From NCBI GenBank assembly GCA_018820745.1, contig JAHJNP010000384.1, forward strand, positions 1 to 7,398: a stretch of DNA of 7,398 nt, written 5' to 3'. The notes below the pieces were generated by a model. That model was not told where the DNA came from, did no database searches, and saw only the letters and a program-made list of their open reading frames with translations. Made by a program: the position numbers and the translations under genes. Shown one piece after another: positions 5,236 to 7,398 of the stretch. Source of the DNA: Gammaproteobacteria bacterium (GTDB lineage: Bacteria; Pseudomonadota; Gammaproteobacteria; Burkholderiales; Thiobacillaceae). Each line of letters begins with the position of its first letter. Position 1 is the first letter of the stretch.

Positions 5236-5871
5236 TCAGCTGCGTGATGCGACGGTCGTGTCGGCTGGTTGGGTGCTGGGGGCGTAGTCCCAGTGGCGTT
5301 TCCATGCGCCAACGACAAGATTGGGATATTCCGGGCGGCCCAGGCTGCCGTTGTAGCGGCCCAAGGCACGGAACAAGTCGCCGCGTTCGATATCGATGTA
5401 ATGACGCAGGATCAGCGCACCGTAGCGCAGATTGGTACGCAACTGAAACAGGTTGTGGTCGGGATTGCCGATGGCCTTGACCCAGAACGGCATCACCTGC
5501 GTATAGCCGCGCGCGCCGACCGGCGACACCGCGTACTTGCGGAAGCCGCTTTCGACCTGGATCAGGCCGAGCATCAGTTGGGGGTCGACCCCGGCGCGTG
5601 AGGCTTCCCAGTGCAGGGTGGTCAGAAATTCCAGCCGCTCGGCTTCGTCCGGCATGCGCTTGGCGAGCCGGCGCGACATGTCCTTCAGCCAGGCCGTCTC
5701 ATCCGCAATCTGGCGAAACGCCGTGCGGGTGACCGCGGTATCGGCGAGTCCGCGTTGCAGGGACGAACGCACATTGGCCGACATTGCCTCTTCGCGCTGT
5801 CCGCCCGCATGCGCGGGCAGGGCAAGCAGCAGGGCGGTGATCAGCAGTGCGATGTGCGTCGTCTTCTTCAT
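5236..5871 (-). CDS. Exported SLT-type lytic transglycosylase
   Basis: A 211-residue periplasmic murein-cleaving enzyme that cuts the MurNAc-GlcNAc bond to form 1,6-anhydro-MurNAc ends. A signal peptide (residues 1-22, ending AHA) is followed by a helical N-terminal region and the SLT (goose-lysozyme-like) domain at about 88-193. The catalytic glutamate is E107 in LIQVESGF. Next comes GARGYTQVMPFW (119-130), where most relatives have GLMQVMP, and finally ALGRYNGSLG (169-178). No lipobox cysteine is present, so it is probably soluble in the periplasm; the protein is cysteine-free. The start has AGGAGG five bases upstream. The proS stop is one base before this ATG, so the two genes are co-transcribed and translationally coupled. 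I do not assign a named Mlt class because the protein is a short stand-alone SLT domain. Confidence 0.92.
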   Translation of the reverse strand: MKKTTHIALLITALLLALPAHAGGQREEAMSANVRSSLQRGLADTAVTRTAFRQIADETAWLKDMSRRLAKRMPDEAERLEFLTTLHWEASRAGVDPQLMLGLIQVESGFRKYAVSPVGARGYTQVMPFWVKAIGNPDHNLFQLRTNLRYGALILRHYIDIERGDLFRALGRYNGSLGRPEYPNLVVGAWKRHWDYAPSTQPADTTVASRS

Positions 5872-5872
5872 G

Positions 5873-7398
5873 TCAGCCTCCTAACAATCCAGTCAAAAAT
5901 GCCGTTGCATCGGCCAGCGCGATTTTCTGCGCTTCGCCGCTTTGACCCGGCGCGGCGCGGCGCGGCTGGTATTCGATCACGCCGTCCGTGAGGCCGCGCT
6001 CGCCCACCGTGACGCGATGCGGAATACCGATCAGTTCGGCGTCGGCAAACATCACGCCGGGGCGCTCGTCGCGGTCATCCAGCAACACATCAAAGCCGGC
6101 GGCAACCAGTTCAGCATATAACGTATCGGCGGCTTGTCTAACCGCCTCGCTCTTGCCGTAGCCGATGGCCACGATCACCAGCAAGAAGGGCGCCATGGTT
6201 TCCGGCCAGATGATGCCGCGGTCGTCGTGGTGCTGCTCGATGGCTGCGGCCACGATGCGCGACACGCCGATGCCGTAACAGCCCATTTCCATTGCCTGCG
6301 GCTTGCCTGCCTCGTCCAGATAGGTGGCGTTCATCGCCTGCGAATACTTGTTGCCGAGCTGGAACACGTGGCCGACCTCGATGCCGCGGCACAACTGCAG
6401 CGTGCCCTGGCCATCGGGGCTGGGGTCGCCGGGCATCACATTCCTGATATCGGCCACAAAGTCAGGTTCCTGCAGGTCGCGCCCGAAATTGACGCCGGCC
6501 AGGTGATATTTCGGCTTGTTTGCGCCACAGACAAAATCGCTCATCGCAGCGACCGTGCGGTCCGCGATGACCCGGATCCGGCTGCGATCAAGTCCGACCG
6601 GCCCCAGGAAACCGGGTGGGCAATCGAAGGCTGCGCGGATTTCGGCTTCGTTCGCCAGCCGAAAATCAGAAAACCCGTCCAGCTTGCCGAGTTTGACCTC
6701 ATTCAGCATGTGGTCGCCGCGCAGCAGCAGAACGGCCATCTGCTCGCCGGCGCCGCCATTGATCATCCCCGCGATGAGCTTCACAGTGCGGGTCAGCGGG
6801 ATGTCCAGCAGGGCAGCGACGTCCGCGCACGTGGTCTGCTTCGGCGTATCCACCTCGCGCATTGCTTCCTGGGGCGCGGCCCGCGGCGCCGCAGGGGCGA
6901 GCGCCTCGGCCAGTTCGACGTTGGCGGCGTAGTCGGAATCCGGACAGTAGGCGATCAGGTCCTCGCCGGAATCGGCCAGCACATGGAATTCATGCGAGAC
7001 GGCGCCACCGATGGCGCCGGTGTCGGCGTTCACCGCGCGGAAAGTCAGCCCAAGCCGGCCGAAGACGCGCGCGTAGGCGTCATACATCGTCCGGTAGGTG
7101 GCAGCGAGGCTGTCCATGCTGGCGTGGAAGGAATAGGCGTCCTTCATCAGGAATTCGCGCGCGCGCATGACGCCGAAACGCGGGCGGATTTCGTCGCGGA
7201 ACTTCATCTGGATTTGGTAGAAGCTGACTGGTAATTGCCGGTAGCTCTTGATCTCGCGCCGCGCCACGTCGGTGATGACTTCCTCGTGGGTGGGGCCGAA
7301 GCAGAAATCGCGCTGATGGCGATCCTTGATTTTCAGCATCTGCGGGCCGAACACCGCCCAGCGCCCGGTTTCTTCCCACAGCTCGGCCGGCTGCACCG
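5873..7398 (-). CDS. proS: Prolyl-tRNA synthetase, bacterial type with editing domain (N-terminus cut by right edge)
   Basis: Class II aminoacyl-tRNA synthetase that charges tRNA-Pro in the cytoplasm. 507 residues are visible, beginning at QPAELW of the conserved motif 1 region; comparison with the E. coli protein suggests about 73 N-terminal residues lie beyond the window. The frame is open to the edge, so the GTG at 7396 is an internal valine and not a start. Visible numbering: GPTHEEV at 34-40, motif 2 [17 protein letters not shown] at 66-82, motif 3 GCYGIGVSR at 372-380, anticodon-binding domain about 400-507 with [21 protein letters not shown]. Between motifs 2 and 3 lies the INS (YbaK-like) editing domain, in which TVKLI keeps the lysine (K206, equivalent to E. 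coli K279) needed to clear Ala-tRNA-Pro. A five-residue insertion near 478-486 coincides with a triplicated CGCGG at 5951-5965. Co-transcribed with the downstream lytic transglycosylase gene. Confidence 0.97.
   Translation of the reverse strand, partial: VQPAELWEETGRWAVFGPQMLKIKDRHQRDFCFGPTHEEVITDVARREIKSYRQLPVSFYQIQMKFRDEIRPRFGVMRAREFLMKDAYSFHASMDSLAATYRTMYDAYARVFGRLGLTFRAVNADTGAIGGAVSHEFHVLADSGEDLIAYCPDSDYAANVELAEALAPAAPRAAPQEAMREVDTPKQTTCADVAALLDIPLTRTVKLIAGMINGGAGEQMAVLLLRGDHMLNEVKLGKLDGFSDFRLANEAEIRAAFDCPPGFLGPVGLDRSRIRVIADRTVAAMSDFVCGANKPKYHLAGVNFGRDLQEPDFVADIRNVMPGDPSPDGQGTLQLCRGIEVGHVFQLGNKYSQAMNATYLDEAGKPQAMEMGCYGIGVSRIVAAAIEQHHDDRGIIWPETMAPFLLVIVAIGYGKSEAVRQAADTLYAELVAAGFDVLLDDRDERPGVMFADAELIGIPHRVTVGERGLTDGVIEYQPRRAAPGQSGEAQKIALADATAFLTGLLGG
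5877..5882 (-). promoter_or_regulatory. Ribosome binding site (AGGAGG) embedded in the last proS codons
   Basis: On the minus strand AGGAGG ends five bases before the transglycosylase ATG at 5871. It is formed by the last base of the TTA codon and the terminal GGA and GG of the Gly-Gly codons of proS, just before its TGA. Confidence 0.75.

Noticed and set aside
5054..5287. Open frame of 77 codons on the plus strand in the intergenic stretch
   Set aside because: There is no ribosome binding site, it runs into the antisense of the transglycosylase gene, and the sequence is not recognisable as a protein family.
6134..7234. Open frame of 366 codons on the plus strand opposite proS
   Set aside because: It lies wholly inside proS, which has all its class II synthetase motifs; the predicted protein is His/Gly/Arg-rich without known motifs.

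Overview
The window reads as GC-rich chromosomal DNA of a Gram-negative bacterium, most likely a betaproteobacterium. Four consecutive exported proteins, including an outer-membrane TolC-type channel, require two membranes. The pairing of proS with a small SLT-type lytic transglycosylase, and a small wHTH-like hypothetical protein of a type I associate with this class, point to Betaproteobacteria. This placement is inference; no rRNA or other decisive marker is present. I see no insertion sequences, tRNAs, CRISPR or phage genes.

Left part, minus strand (1-1479): the first 29 bases hold the start of a gene whose nine complete codons read MAIQWFPGH, the characteristic N-terminus of YlqF/RbgA ribosome-assembly GTPases. 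Upstream of it on the same strand is a complete aspartase/class II fumarase family lyase whose motifs lean towards aspartase.

Centre, plus strand (1492-4296): a tightly packed four-gene unit diverges from the lyase with only 12 bases between the two start codons. It encodes a TlpA-type thioredoxin (CPPC), a second thioredoxin-fold protein (CPFC), a TolC-family outer-membrane protein and a very short HlyD-type adaptor. All four carry export signals and the last three junctions are overlapping or nearly so. No inner-membrane pump is encoded, and the adaptor lacks the beta-barrel and membrane-proximal domains that normally contact one. This is the most unusual part of the window: it looks like an envelope thiol-redox pair wired to a stripped-down efflux-like channel, of unknown substrate.

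Right part, minus strand (4384-7398): a small cytoplasmic hypothetical protein with a predicted winged-helix-like N-terminal half, then a 348-base stretch without a convincing gene but with short repeats, then an exported lytic transglycosylase, and finally proS (prolyl-tRNA synthetase), which is cut by the right edge. proS and the transglycosylase are one transcription unit: one base separates stop from start, and the last glycine codons of proS supply the ribosome binding site of the next gene. A GC-rich hairpin sits between the convergent adaptor and hypothetical genes.
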